Source: Hyphomicrobiales bacterium (GTDB taxonomy: Bacteria; Pseudomonadota; Alphaproteobacteria; Rhodospirillales; JACKKN01). From it: a stretch of 64,000 bases of DNA. Positions 41,959 through 50,932 of the stretch are shown here, in pieces. The number at the start of each line of letters is the position of its first letter. The stretch's first letter is position 1. The DNA lies in NCBI GenBank assembly GCA_024236415.1, contig JACKKN010000015.1, forward strand, positions 60,619-124,618, in the 5' to 3' direction. The position numbers were made by a program, and so were the translations under genes. Under the pieces are notes generated by a model, which saw only the letters and a program-made list of their open reading frames with translations, did no database searches and was not told where the DNA came from.

Positions 41959-43743
41959 TCAGAACGCCGCCTCCTCGAAGTCCATCAGGGTGTCGGCGCC
42001 GGACATGAGGGCGGCGAACAGGGCGCTGGACTGGGGCAGCAGGCGCTTCATGAAGAACCGCGCCGTGGCCACCTTGGCGGCGTAAAACTCGCGCTCGCCG
42101 CCGTCCATGTTGGCCAGGGCCACCTCGGCCATGCGCGTCCACACATAGGCCAGCGCCACCAGGCCGAACAGGCGCAGGTAGTCGGACGCCGCGGCGGCCG
42201 CCTGCTCGGGGTCCTTCATGCCCTCCTGGGCGATCCAGCCGGTGGCCTGCTGCAACCGGCCGAAGGACTTGGCCAGCGGCATGATGAATTCCATCAGGGC
42301 CGGGTCCGACGACTTGGCCTCGATGTACTCGCTGACCGGATGGAAGAAGAAGCGCAGGGGCCGGCCCATGTTCATGGGCAGCTTGCGCCCCACCAGGTCC
42401 AGGGCCTGGACGCCGTTGGCGCCCTCGTAGATCTGGGCGATGCGGGCGTCGCGCACGTACTGCTCGACCCCGGTCTCGCGGATGAACCCCATGCCGCCAT
42501 GGATCTGCACCCCCAGGTTGGCGACCTCGAAGCCGCAGTCCGTGAAGAACGCCTTGGCGATGGGGGTCAGCAGCGCCGCCAGGTCCTCGTGGTCGGCGCG
42601 CACGGCCGGGTCGGGGTGCTTGGAAACGTAGTCCAGCGCCCGGGTGATCCACAGCGCCAGGGCACGGTTGCCCTCGGTATAGGCGCGCATGGTCAGCAGC
42701 ATGCGCCGGATGTCCGGGTGCACGATCAGGGGATCGGCCGGCTTGTCCGGGTGCTTGGGACCGGCCACCGACCGGCCCTGCAGGCGCTCCTTGGCATAGG
42801 TGGCGGCCATCTGGTAGGTGGCCTCGCCCAGGCCGATGCCCTGGCAGGCGACGCCCATGCGGGCGGCGTTCATCATGGTGAACATGGCGCGCATGCCCTT
42901 GTGCGGCACGCCCACCAGCCAGCCGGTGGCGTCATCGAAGTTCATGACGCAGGTGGACGAGCCGTGGATGCCCATCTTCTCCTCGATGGAGCCGCACATG
43001 ACGCCGTTGCGCGCGCCCAGCGAGCCGTCCTCCTTGACCATGAACTTGGGCACCAGGAACAGGCTGATGCCCTTGATCCCCGGCGGGGCGTCGGGCAGCT
43101 TAGCCAGCACCAGGTGGATGATGTTCTCGGTCATGTCGTGTTCGCCGGCGGTGATGAAGATCTTGGTGCCGGTGATCTTGAAGCTGCCGTCGTCCTGGGG
43201 CACCGCCCTGGTGCGCACCATGCCCAGGTCGGTGCCGCACTGCGGCTCGGTCAGGCACATGGTGCCCGACCACTTGCCGGCCACCATGTTGGGCAGGTAG
43301 GTCTGCTTCAGGTCGTCGCTGCCGTGGGCCTTGATGGCGTTGAAGGCGCCCACGGTCAGGCCCGGATAGGTGCCGAAGGCCAGGTTGGTGGCGCAGACCA
43401 TCTCCTCGATCAGGAAGTCCAGGGTCTTGGGCATGCCCTGGCCGCCGTATTCGGGGTCCACCGACAGCGCCGGCCAGCCGGCCTCGGTGTAGGCCTCGTA
43501 GGCCGCCTTGAACCCGGGCGGGGTGCGCACCACGCCGTTCTCGTAGGTGCATCCCTCCTCGTCGCCGATGCGGTTCAGGGGCAGCAGCTCGTTCTCGCAG
43601 AACTTGGCCGCCTCCTCCAGCACGGCGTCGACCAGGTCCGGCGTCGCCTCCTCATAGCCCGGCAGGCCCGTCAGCTCGGCCCCGTCATAGAGCTCGTGGT
43701 AGAGGAAGCGCATGTCCCGCAGGGGGGCAGAATAGGTCGTCAT
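41959..43743 (-). CDS. Acyl-CoA dehydrogenase (long form, DmdC/FadE-type)
   Basis: This 594-residue flavoprotein oxidises acyl-CoA to enoyl-CoA. The family blocks are clear: YGGQGMPKTLDFLIEEM, the flavin-contact CLTEPQCGTDLGM, SFKITGTKIFITAGEH and AARMGVACQGIGLGEATYQ. A C-terminal extension (about 480-594) is typical of the roughly 600-residue subgroup that includes methylmercaptopropionyl-CoA dehydrogenase DmdC. No DMSP genes are seen, so a general fatty-acid or side-chain role is more likely. It starts four bases after the FadN-type gene ends. Confidence 0.93.
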   Translation of the reverse strand: MTTYSAPLRDMRFLYHELYDGAELTGLPGYEEATPDLVDAVLEEAAKFCENELLPLNRIGDEEGCTYENGVVRTPPGFKAAYEAYTEAGWPALSVDPEYGGQGMPKTLDFLIEEMVCATNLAFGTYPGLTVGAFNAIKAHGSDDLKQTYLPNMVAGKWSGTMCLTEPQCGTDLGMVRTRAVPQDDGSFKITGTKIFITAGEHDMTENIIHLVLAKLPDAPPGIKGISLFLVPKFMVKEDGSLGARNGVMCGSIEEKMGIHGSSTCVMNFDDATGWLVGVPHKGMRAMFTMMNAARMGVACQGIGLGEATYQMAATYAKERLQGRSVAGPKHPDKPADPLIVHPDIRRMLLTMRAYTEGNRALALWITRALDYVSKHPDPAVRADHEDLAALLTPIAKAFFTDCGFEVANLGVQIHGGMGFIRETGVEQYVRDARIAQIYEGANGVQALDLVGRKLPMNMGRPLRFFFHPVSEYIEAKSSDPALMEFIMPLAKSFGRLQQATGWIAQEGMKDPEQAAAAASDYLRLFGLVALAYVWTRMAEVALANMDGGEREFYAAKVATARFFMKRLLPQSSALFAALMSGADTLMDFEEAAF

Positions 43744-43747
43744 GGTG

Positions 43748-46075
43748 TCAGTTCCTCAAAGGCTTGCCGGTGTTCAGCATGTGCTCGATGCGGGCCAGGG
43801 TCGCCGGCGTGTGCAGCAGGGCGACCAGGGCCTCGCGCTCCAGGTCGTAGATGTCGTCCTCGGCCAGGGTCTCGGTCACGTCGGTGTCGCCGCCGCTGAG
43901 CACCTCGGCCAGCCGGCCGGCCACCACCACGTCATGGTCCGTGGCCTTGCCCGAGCTGTGGAAGTCGCGCACGGCCATGGCCAGGGCGGTGCGGGCCGCG
44001 GCCCCGGGCAGGCGGATCTCCGGCTCCGCGGGCGGGGCGTAGCCCTCGGCCATGGAGAGCGCCTTGGCCTTGGCGTCGGCCAGCAGGCGGTCGCGGTTCA
44101 TGGTGATGCCGTCGGTCGGGCGCAGGAACAGCATGGCCTGGGCCTCGGCCGCCGACTTGGCCACCTGGGCCGTGCCGATCAGCTCGAACGCCTTGGCCAC
44201 CGGCGGCATGGGGCCGCGCGGCGCCTTGGGGTTGCCGGCCCAGCGCACCAGCAGCTCCTTGCAGCCGCCCCAGCCCGGCACGATGCCGACGCCGGCCTCG
44301 ACCAGGCCCATGTAGGTCTCGGCGTGGGCCTGCACGGCGCCGCAGTGCAGCAGCACCTCGCAGCCGCCGCCCAGGGCCATGCCCGACGGCGCGCCGACCA
44401 CCGGGAACGGCGCGTACTTGAGGGCCTTGAACGCCTGCTGGCCCTTGGCCACCATCTCGTCCACCTGGCCCCAGGCGGCCAGGTTGGCGGCGAACAGGAT
44501 CAGACCCACGTTGGCGCCGACCGAGAAGTTGTCGGCCTCGTTGTGGATCACCAGGGCCTTGAACTGGCGCGGCACGATGCGCAGGGACTTCTCGATCATG
44601 GCGATGATGCCGGGATCGAAGCTGTTCATCTTGGTGTGGAATTCCAGGCAGGCGACGCCGTCGCCCACGTCCCACAGGCTGGCCGAGCCGTTGCCGTCCA
44701 CCCGCTTGCTGCGGCGCTTGACGTCGGACAGCAGCAGCACGCCCTCGGCCCGCGGCACGGCCTGGTACGAACCGTCCACGGCCAGGAACTGCAGCACCCC
44801 GTCGTGGACCCGGTAGAAGCCCTCGGCCCGGGCCTTCTGCAGCAGGTCCGGTACCGGCCGTCCCTCGGCCTCCAGGCGGGCGGCGAACCAGTCGGCGCCG
44901 ACCCGGTCGATCAGCTCGAAGGGCCCGTACTTCCAGGCGTAGCCGGTGCGCATGGCCTCGTCCACGGCGGCCACGGTGTCGGCGATCTCGGGCACCAGGG
45001 ACGCCGCGTAGGCGAGCGTGCCCGACATGACCTTCCAGGCGTACTGCCCGCCCCGGTCGTCGTGGGACATGAGCGCCTGCAGGCCGCCCTTGCGGGCGGC
45101 GCCCAGGCTGTCCAGCGCCGCCTTGCCGGACTTGGCGTAGGCGCCCGTGCGCAGGTCGATGGATTCCTTGACCTTGCCGCCGCCGTCGCGGTTGATGCGG
45201 TAGAAGCCGCCCTTGCCCTTGCGGCCGCTGTAGCCGTCGCCGATCATCTTCATGACCAGGTCGGGCACGCCGCCCAGGTCGCGCAGCGCGTCGCCGGCCG
45301 GCAGGGTCGCGTCCATGCTGGCCGACACGTGCGGCATCAGGTCGATGCCCACCAGGTCCATCAGGCCGAAGATGCCGGTCTTGGGCACGCCCACGGGGCG
45401 GCCCATGACGGCGTCGGCCTCCTCGACGGTCAGGCCGCCGTCGATGGCGGCGGTGACCGCCGCCTGGGTCCAGTAGGCGCCGATGCGGTTGGCGATGAAG
45501 CCGGGCGTGTCCTTGCAGTCGACCACGCACTTGCCCAACGCCCGGTCGCCGAAGGCGCGGATGGCCTCGACCGCGTCGGGCCGGGTCTTGTCGCCGGCCA
45601 CCAGCTCCAGCAGCCGCATGTACCGCGGCGGGTTGAAGAAGTGGGTGATCAGGAAGTCGGCGGCGAAGTCCTCGGGCAGGCCCTCGACCAGGAACTTGAG
45701 GGGGATGGTCGAGGTGTTGGACGACACGATGGAGCCCGGCTTGCGCACGGCCTGGACCTTGGCGTACAGGTCGCGCTTGATGTCCGGGCGCTCGATCACC
45801 GCCTCGACGATCCAGTCGACGTCGGCCAGCTTGTCCAGGTCGTCCTCGATGTTGCCGGGGGTGACCAGGCGGGCGTTGCGGCTGTGCATGAAGGCCGCGG
45901 GCTGGGCCTTCAGCAGCTTGGCCAGGGCGCCCTCGGCGATGGCGCTGCGGTTGGCCGCGCCCTCGGGCACGATGTCCAGCAGCACCACGGGCAGGCCGGC
46001 GTTGGCCACGTGGGCGGCGATGCCGGCGCCCATGACCCCGGCGCCGATGACGGCGACTTTTTGGATGGCGGACAT
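43748..46075 (-). CDS. 3-hydroxyacyl-CoA dehydrogenase/enoyl-CoA hydratase, FadN-type bifunctional
   Basis: This 775-residue protein has its NAD-binding 3-hydroxyacyl-CoA dehydrogenase domain first (VAVIGAGVMGAGIAAHVANA, residues 6-25; ITHFFNPPRYMRLLE) and an enoyl-CoA hydratase domain in the C-terminal half (SGMALGGGCEVLLHCGAVQA). This order is that of Bacillus FadN and differs from enterobacterial FadB, where the hydratase is N-terminal. It carries out two consecutive beta-oxidation steps. The start ATG 46075 overlaps the thiolase stop (TGATG), so hydratase/dehydrogenase and thiolase are produced together. Confidence 0.93.
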   Translation of the reverse strand: MSAIQKVAVIGAGVMGAGIAAHVANAGLPVVLLDIVPEGAANRSAIAEGALAKLLKAQPAAFMHSRNARLVTPGNIEDDLDKLADVDWIVEAVIERPDIKRDLYAKVQAVRKPGSIVSSNTSTIPLKFLVEGLPEDFAADFLITHFFNPPRYMRLLELVAGDKTRPDAVEAIRAFGDRALGKCVVDCKDTPGFIANRIGAYWTQAAVTAAIDGGLTVEEADAVMGRPVGVPKTGIFGLMDLVGIDLMPHVSASMDATLPAGDALRDLGGVPDLVMKMIGDGYSGRKGKGGFYRINRDGGGKVKESIDLRTGAYAKSGKAALDSLGAARKGGLQALMSHDDRGGQYAWKVMSGTLAYAASLVPEIADTVAAVDEAMRTGYAWKYGPFELIDRVGADWFAARLEAEGRPVPDLLQKARAEGFYRVHDGVLQFLAVDGSYQAVPRAEGVLLLSDVKRRSKRVDGNGSASLWDVGDGVACLEFHTKMNSFDPGIIAMIEKSLRIVPRQFKALVIHNEADNFSVGANVGLILFAANLAAWGQVDEMVAKGQQAFKALKYAPFPVVGAPSGMALGGGCEVLLHCGAVQAHAETYMGLVEAGVGIVPGWGGCKELLVRWAGNPKAPRGPMPPVAKAFELIGTAQVAKSAAEAQAMLFLRPTDGITMNRDRLLADAKAKALSMAEGYAPPAEPEIRLPGAAARTALAMAVRDFHSSGKATDHDVVVAGRLAEVLSGGDTDVTETLAEDDIYDLEREALVALLHTPATLARIEHMLNTGKPLRN

Positions 46076-47202
46076 CACAGGGCCTCCACGATGGTGGCGA
46101 TGCCCTGGCCGCCGCCGATGCACTGGGTCGCCAGCGCGTACCTGGCGCCTTCGCGCTTCATGATGGCCGCGGCCTTGCCGGTGATGCGCGCGCCGGTGGC
46201 GCCCAGGGGATGGCCCAGGGCGATGGCGCCGCCGTCCAGGTTGACCTTGGATTCGTCCATGCCCAGCTCTTCCATGCAGGCCAGGGCCTGCACGGCGAAG
46301 GCCTCGTTCATCTCGATGACGTCGATGTCGCCCAGCTCCAGCCCGGCCCGGGCCAGGGCCTTCTTGGTGGCGGCCACGGGGCCGATGCCCATGATCTCGG
46401 GGGCGCAGCCGGCCACGGCCACGGACCGCAGGCGGGCGATGGGGGTGATGCCGTTCTTCTCGGCATAGGCCTCGCTGCACACCAGCACGGCGGCGGCGCC
46501 GTCGGTCAGGGGCGACGAGGTGCCGGCGGTGACGGTGCCGTTCTCGTCGAAGGCCAGCTTCAGGCCGGCCAGGCCGGCGGCATCGGTGCCGGGGCGGATG
46601 CAGCCGTCCTTGGCCGCGTTGCCGACGGGGATGATCTCGTCGTCGAACTTGCCGGCGTCCTGGGCGGCGGCGGCCTTGGCGTGGCTGGCGACGGCGAACT
46701 CCTCCTGCCGGTCGCGGGCGATGCCGTACTTCTTGGCCAGGTTCTCGGCGGTCTCGCCCATGCCCATGTAGGCGGCGGGCAGGTCCTCGTACAGCCGCGG
46801 ATTGGGCATGGGGTTGAAGCCGCCCATGGGCACCCGGGTCATGGATTCGATGCCGGCGCAGACGAAGGCGTCGCCGGCCCCCATCTGGATGGCCCCGGCG
46901 GCCATGTGGATCGACTGCATGGACGAGCCGCAGAACCGGTTCACGGTGGTACCGGCCACGGTTTGCGGCAGGCCGGCCATCAGGCCCACCAGGCGGGCAA
47001 TGTTCAGGCCCTGCTCGCCCTCGGGGATGGCGCAGCCCATGATCACGTCCTCCAGGTCCTCGACCTTGACCCCGGTCCGCTCCACCAGGCCCTTGACCAC
47101 GGCGGCGGCGATGTCGTCGGGGCGCACCCGCGCCAGGTCGCCCTTGTGGGCGAAGGTGAAGGGCGAGCGGACGTATCCGCCGATCACGACATTGGTTTGC
47201 AT
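46075..47202 (-). CDS. Acetyl-CoA acyltransferase (thiolase)
   Basis: A 375-residue thiolase performing the last, chain-cleaving step of beta-oxidation. The acylated nucleophile is Cys91 in VNRFCGSSMQSI; the general-base histidine is in GGAIALGHPLGATGAR; the second cysteine is in QCIGGGQG near the end. The start ATG 47202 lies two bases after the MerR regulator stop, making the regulator the first gene of the operon. The protein fits the FadA group more than PhaA, judging from its FadN-type partner. Confidence 0.94.
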   Translation of the reverse strand: MQTNVVIGGYVRSPFTFAHKGDLARVRPDDIAAAVVKGLVERTGVKVEDLEDVIMGCAIPEGEQGLNIARLVGLMAGLPQTVAGTTVNRFCGSSMQSIHMAAGAIQMGAGDAFVCAGIESMTRVPMGGFNPMPNPRLYEDLPAAYMGMGETAENLAKKYGIARDRQEEFAVASHAKAAAAQDAGKFDDEIIPVGNAAKDGCIRPGTDAAGLAGLKLAFDENGTVTAGTSSPLTDGAAAVLVCSEAYAEKNGITPIARLRSVAVAGCAPEIMGIGPVAATKKALARAGLELGDIDVIEMNEAFAVQALACMEELGMDESKVNLDGGAIALGHPLGATGARITGKAAAIMKREGARYALATQCIGGGQGIATIVEAL

Positions 47203-47204
47203 GC

Positions 47205-47657
47205 TCAGTTCACTCCCTTGGTTCGGGTGCCGTTGGTGCGGGGCGCGGCGCAGGCGGCGTCGGGCCTGGACCCATTCGCTCCCTTGCCGCGCAGGTGTTC
47301 CATGACCTGCGCGTCCATGGCGCGCATCTCGCGCAGGGTCTCCTCCAGGTCGTCGCGCTGCAGCTCCAGGGCCACGATCTTGCGGTGCAGGATATTGTGC
47401 AAACGCGACATCTGTTCGATCTGGTCGGGGTCGGTGTCGTACAGGTCCAGCCACTCCTTGACCTCGCGCAGGGTGAAGCCCAGGCGTTTGCCGCGCAGGA
47501 TCAGGATCAGGCGGGCGCGGTCGCGGCGGGTGTAGACGCGGGTGGTGCCGGCGCGCTGCGGCGTCACCAGGCCCTTGTCCTCATAGAACCGCAGGGCCCG
47601 GGCGGACACGCCCAGCTCGTCCGACAGCTCGGTGATGGAGAAGAAATCCTTGGTCAC
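47205..47657 (-). CDS. MerR-family transcriptional regulator (LiuR-like)
   Basis: A 150-residue DNA-binding regulator. The N-terminal winged HTH (FSITELSDELGVSARALRFYEDKGLV) is followed by YTRRDRARLILILRGKRLGFTL and a coiled-coil dimer helix at about residues 85-120. There is no metal-binding cysteine cluster, as in LiuR-type MerR proteins that control branched-chain and fatty-acyl-CoA catabolism. The start is GTG 47657. Located as the first gene of the operon it controls, with an 18-bp palindrome about 84 bp upstream, it is probably autoregulated. Confidence 0.88.
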   Translation of the reverse strand: MTKDFFSITELSDELGVSARALRFYEDKGLVTPQRAGTTRVYTRRDRARLILILRGKRLGFTLREVKEWLDLYDTDPDQIEQMSRLHNILHRKIVALELQRDDLEETLREMRAMDAQVMEHLRGKGANGSRPDAACAAPRTNGTRTKGVN

Positions 47658-47726
47658 GGAACGCCCCGCCCTGCCGTCGCGGCCCGCCGCCCCGACCCTG
47701 GGGCGCCGATCCGCGCGTGAATTTCC

Positions 47727-47757
47727 GTTATAGTAACTTGCTTGACGTATACGTCAA
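47727..47757 (-). promoter_or_regulatory. Promoter of merR-thiolase operon with 19-bp spacer
   Basis: On the minus strand TTGACG (47757-47752), 19 bases, then TATAAC (47732-47727). The over-long spacer is the hallmark of promoters controlled by MerR proteins, which twist the DNA to align the two boxes. The first half overlaps the perfect palindrome. Confidence 0.6.
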
Positions 47758-47758
47758 G
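47741..47758. promoter_or_regulatory. MerR-type operator, 18-bp perfect palindrome
   Basis: CTTGACGTATACGTCAAG is its own reverse complement over 18 bp. It lies upstream of the MerR-family gene and includes the predicted -35 box. The ACGT-rich half-site is of the type recorded for LiuR-like regulators, so it is the likely binding site of the adjacent regulator. Confidence 0.75.
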
Positions 47759-47969
47759 TAAAAAATCCCCCGTCCCGCGCGCGGGCTTGACCCTGCCGGC
47801 CCGGCTGTGTTTTTGTCCCAGGCGTGGGAAGTCTGAGCATCCCACCGCCCCGTGTCGTCCCGACGACCGAATTGCAGCGGATTCTGTCGGGGGGCCGGAT
47901 GGACCGGGAACTGAAACCTTTAATCGGCGACTCAAGAAAACCGACACAGGAAACGAGGGAACAGGAACC
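47759..47969. other. Intergenic remainder between operator and lectin-like gene
   Basis: The gap from 47658 to 47969 holds the operator and promoter described above; from 47759 on I see no gene. TTGACC at about 47785 and a nearby T-rich stretch may be a weak plus-strand promoter for the downstream lectin-like gene. A small inverted repeat (GTGGGA/TCCCAC) is present near 47823-47848. Confidence 0.4.
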
Positions 47970-48509
47970 GTGAAAAGAATTCTCGCGCTCGCATGCGCTC
48001 TCGTCGCGGCCGGCGTCGCGGTGCCCGCGGCCGGCGAGCGGTTGAACACCCCCATCTACGACCCCGTCACCAAAAGCTATTTCGAGCTGCGCAAGGGGGT
48101 CTCAAGGGGCCTGTGGAAGAACGCCCTCGCCCAGGCCACCCGCCTGACGTACAAGGGCGTGCACGGGCGCCTGGCCATGCTGCCGAACCAGGAAACCAGC
48201 GACCGGGTCTACCGGGCCCTGGACCTGCGCCACCTGCAATATCCCTACGTCTGGTTCGGCATGCGGTTCTGGTGCAAGCACCGCAAGCTGATGTGGTCGA
48301 ACGGCGACATCCATCCGCTGAAGGGCTATTCCAACTGGCGGTCGCCCTGGTACAGGACCGAGAAAATCACCTGCCGCACCGCGCTGCGCAACGACCGCCA
48401 AGGCTACATGCCCTTGTCCCTGGAGACCAAGACCGGGTTGTGGATGGCCACCGGGCCGGGCAAAGGCTACGACTATTTCCTGGTCGAATACCCGACCGGC
48501 AAGGAATAG
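47970..48509 (+). CDS. Secreted C-type-lectin-like protein
   Basis: In this 179-residue protein residues 1-21 form a Sec signal (KRILALACALVAAGVAVPAAG). The mature part resembles a C-type lectin domain: YFELRKG, then a Trp-led helix (WKNALAQATRL), GVHGRLAMLPNQETSDRVYR, and WSNGDIHPLKGYSNW before two cysteines. Only two mature-region cysteines are present (FWCKH, ITCRT). The start is GTG 47970 after AGGA. In this neighbourhood it may bind the cell's own polysaccharide (inference). Convergent to the ModE-type gene. Confidence 0.72.
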   Translation: MKRILALACALVAAGVAVPAAGERLNTPIYDPVTKSYFELRKGVSRGLWKNALAQATRLTYKGVHGRLAMLPNQETSDRVYRALDLRHLQYPYVWFGMRFWCKHRKLMWSNGDIHPLKGYSNWRSPWYRTEKITCRTALRNDRQGYMPLSLETKTGLWMATGPGKGYDYFLVEYPTGKE

Positions 48510-48524
48510 GCCGCCCGGGCAAGG

Positions 48525-48887
48525 TCACTCCTCGCGCGCCGGATCGGCCAGCAGGCCGGCGAACGAATCGATCTCGCGGCGCACGCTGTCGGCGGCCTTC
48601 TTCTCCATCTCGCGGTAACGGGCCAGCACGTCCCGGCCCAGGGGCGTGACCACGGCGCCGCCGCCGCCGCGGCCGCCGGTGGCGGTGACCACCAGGTCCG
48701 ACCGGAAGGCCCGGTTCATGCTGTCCACCAGCACCCAGGCGCGGCGGTACGACATGCCCTTGGCCCGGGCCGCGGCGGAAATGGAGCCGGCGCGGACGAT
48801 CTCCTCCAGCAGGTCCACCTTGCCCGGCCCCAGGGCCGTGGCGGCGCCGATCAGGATGCGCACCTTGGGTCGCGGTCGCTTGGCCAT
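48525..48887 (-). CDS. ModE-type winged-HTH transcriptional regulator (HTH domain only)
   Basis: A 120-residue protein that corresponds to the N-terminal DNA-binding domain of ModE: LGPGKVDLLEEIVRAGSISAA followed by the recognition helix (SYRRAWVLVDSMNRAF) and GGRGGGGAVVTPLG in the wing. The C-terminal molybdate-binding domains are missing, as in many short ModE homologues, so its ligand is unknown. ATG 48887 is preferred over ATG 48908 because conservation begins after it. No molybdate transport gene is near. Confidence 0.82.
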   Translation of the reverse strand: MAKRPRPKVRILIGAATALGPGKVDLLEEIVRAGSISAAARAKGMSYRRAWVLVDSMNRAFRSDLVVTATGGRGGGGAVVTPLGRDVLARYREMEKKAADSVRREIDSFAGLLADPAREE

Positions 48888-48960
48888 TCGATTTCCCCCG
48901 CACGGCATGGCGCCCCGGCCATGAAAGGCGGGCGGGCGGCGGATGTCAACGGCCGGACGG

Positions 48961-49998
48961 TCAGCCCACCTGGCGGCCGATCATGGGGCCGATGGCGTTG
49001 GCGACCGGCAGCGGCAGGCGCCGCCAGACGTCGATCATCAGCTTGTACTTGGGATTGTTGGGGTTCACGTCCGGCAGCGGGCCGCCGCTGCGCATGCGGA
49101 ACTCCAGCACCACCGGTCGCGGCTCGAAGCCCCAGTTCTTCTTGAACGAATAGGGCCCGGTGCCCTCCTTGCTGCGGCCGAAGTCGAACACGGTGTAGCC
49201 CCGCTCCACGGCGCGGCGCATGACCCGCCAGTACTGCAGGTCGGCCGCACCCGTGCGCCGCGCCTCGGGCGCCGCCCCCGTGTAGTAGGGCATGACCCGG
49301 TCCTTGAAATAGAAGTTCAGCACCGACGACAGGGGCCGCCCGCCCTGGGACACGGTGACGATGTCGCAATCGTCGCCGAATTCGTCGACCAGGTTGGCGA
49401 TGAAGCGGCGCCCGAACACCGGCGTGCCCAGGTTGCGCATGCTGAGCGAATAGAGGTCGTAGAATTGGTCGATGTCGGCGTTCACCTCGTCCACCAGGTC
49501 GGACTTCAGGGCCTTGCGCACCACCGCGCGCTGCTTGCGCGGGATCTGCTTCAGGTTCTCGTCCTCGTCGGCCTCGATGGGGCGGTCGAAGGTGGCGTAC
49601 AGCCCCTCCTTCTTGGGCCAGTCCGGATGCGGCCGGGCCGGGTCGCGGTATTCCAGGTATTCCGCCTTCAGCTCGTCCATCAGCGCGACGGCGCGGGCGT
49701 CCAGGGCCGCCATGGCGCCGTCCTCGGTCACCGCCGGGGCGCCGCCGACGCAGAACCCGGTGGCCACCAGGCGGTTGCCGAAGATGGGGCTCCGGACGTG
49801 CACCAGGGGCAGGACGCCGCGGATCTCGCCGTCCCGCTCGGCGGCCAGGAAGTGGCATTTCTGGCCGAAGCTGTCCTCGATCACCCGATGCCAGCCGGCG
49901 CGGTGGAAAAAGGTGGCCTCGGGGCAGGCCTGCACGAAGGCATCCCAGCGGTCGCGGCCGGCCGCGTCGAGGGGGCGCACGTCGTAGGTCATGGACAC
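48961..49998 (-). CDS. FemAB family protein of XrtA/PEP-CTERM system
   Basis: A 345-residue GNAT-fold protein of the FemAB type that is commonly encoded with exosortase A (TIGR03019 group). Blocks seen: ATFFHRAGWHRVIEDSFGQK, KQIPRKQRAVVRKAL, NLGTPVFGRRFIANL and DFGRSKEGTGPYSFKKNWGF. FemAB-type enzymes use aminoacyl-tRNA to add amino acids to cell-wall precursors; here the acceptor is probably the exopolysaccharide or its carrier (inference). It is the last gene of the minus-strand XrtA arm, seven bases after the deacetylase gene. Confidence 0.9.
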   Translation of the reverse strand: MSMTYDVRPLDAAGRDRWDAFVQACPEATFFHRAGWHRVIEDSFGQKCHFLAAERDGEIRGVLPLVHVRSPIFGNRLVATGFCVGGAPAVTEDGAMAALDARAVALMDELKAEYLEYRDPARPHPDWPKKEGLYATFDRPIEADEDENLKQIPRKQRAVVRKALKSDLVDEVNADIDQFYDLYSLSMRNLGTPVFGRRFIANLVDEFGDDCDIVTVSQGGRPLSSVLNFYFKDRVMPYYTGAAPEARRTGAADLQYWRVMRRAVERGYTVFDFGRSKEGTGPYSFKKNWGFEPRPVVLEFRMRSGGPLPDVNPNNPKYKLMIDVWRRLPLPVANAIGPMIGRQVG

Positions 49999-50005
49999 GG
50001 GGTCC

Positions 50006-50932
50006 TCACGCGGCCTTGGATTCGGGCGTGCCCGGCTCGTAGAACACGCGGTCCATGCGGTCCCAGGCGAAGTCCCGGCACAGGCGCGCCAGGCGCCCCT
50101 CCATGGCGTCCAGGTTCAGGTAGTGGCGGAACCGGGCCTTGGCCGAGATGCCGGGCATGCGCGGCTGCTCCGGGTCCACCTCCCAGGGATGGAAATAGAA
50201 GATGCAGGCGTTGCCGTCCGCGCGGTTGACCCGGCGCATGGCCCAGCGCGACACCGGATAGGGCAACAGGCGGAAATACCCGCCGCCGCCGCAGGGCAGG
50301 TTGCGCGCCCCCACCTGGACCGTGGTGATGGGGTATTCCTGGATGCCGTCGCCGGCCGGGAAGAAGGCGAAGCGCGGCGCCTCGGGCATGCCATAGAGGT
50401 CGTGGTGCACCGGGTACAGGCTGGAGCTGTAGACGTGCCCCTCCTCGGCCAGCACGTCGAAGGCCCACAGGTTGTCGCGGCGGATCGAGAAGGTGGCGGC
50501 GCGATACCCGCGCACCTCCTGCCCGGCGATGTCCTCCAGCAGACGCTTGGTGTGGCGCACGTCGGCGCGGAATTCGTCGGGCGTCTGCTCGAACACCCGG
50601 TGGTGGGCGAAACCGTGGCTGCCCAGCTCGTGGCCATCGGCGATGATGCGGCGGATCAGGCCGGGGTGGCGCTCGGCGACCCAGCCCAGGGAGAAGAACG
50701 TGGCGTGCACGCCGTGGGCGGCGAACACGTCCAGCACCCGGTTGGTGTTGCGCTCCACCCGCTGCTGATAGCCGTCCCAGTCGGACCGCGCCACCCGGTC
50801 GGCGAAGGCCTGGACCTGGAAATAGTCCTCCACGTCCACGGTCATGGCGTTGACGATGGCCCCGTTCCGCTGCGGCGGCGCGAACTGCTTGGCGACGAAG
50901 GCGTCCGGCCCCGATTTGCGCGTCGCGCTCAT
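50006..50932 (-). CDS. Polysaccharide deacetylase, XrtA system-associated
   Basis: A 308-residue NodB-type (CE4) deacetylase of the group found with exosortase A (TIGR03006). The metal-binding and catalytic motifs are visible: TVDVEDYFQ, DGHELGSHGFAHHRV and GYRAATFSI, with CIFYFHPWE near the C-terminus. It likely removes acetyl groups from the exopolysaccharide during or after export. There is no signal peptide, as usual for this group. ATG 50932 overlaps the ATPase stop by four bases. Confidence 0.92.
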   Translation of the reverse strand: MSATRKSGPDAFVAKQFAPPQRNGAIVNAMTVDVEDYFQVQAFADRVARSDWDGYQQRVERNTNRVLDVFAAHGVHATFFSLGWVAERHPGLIRRIIADGHELGSHGFAHHRVFEQTPDEFRADVRHTKRLLEDIAGQEVRGYRAATFSIRRDNLWAFDVLAEEGHVYSSSLYPVHHDLYGMPEAPRFAFFPAGDGIQEYPITTVQVGARNLPCGGGGYFRLLPYPVSRWAMRRVNRADGNACIFYFHPWEVDPEQPRMPGISAKARFRHYLNLDAMEGRLARLCRDFAWDRMDRVFYEPGTPESKAA

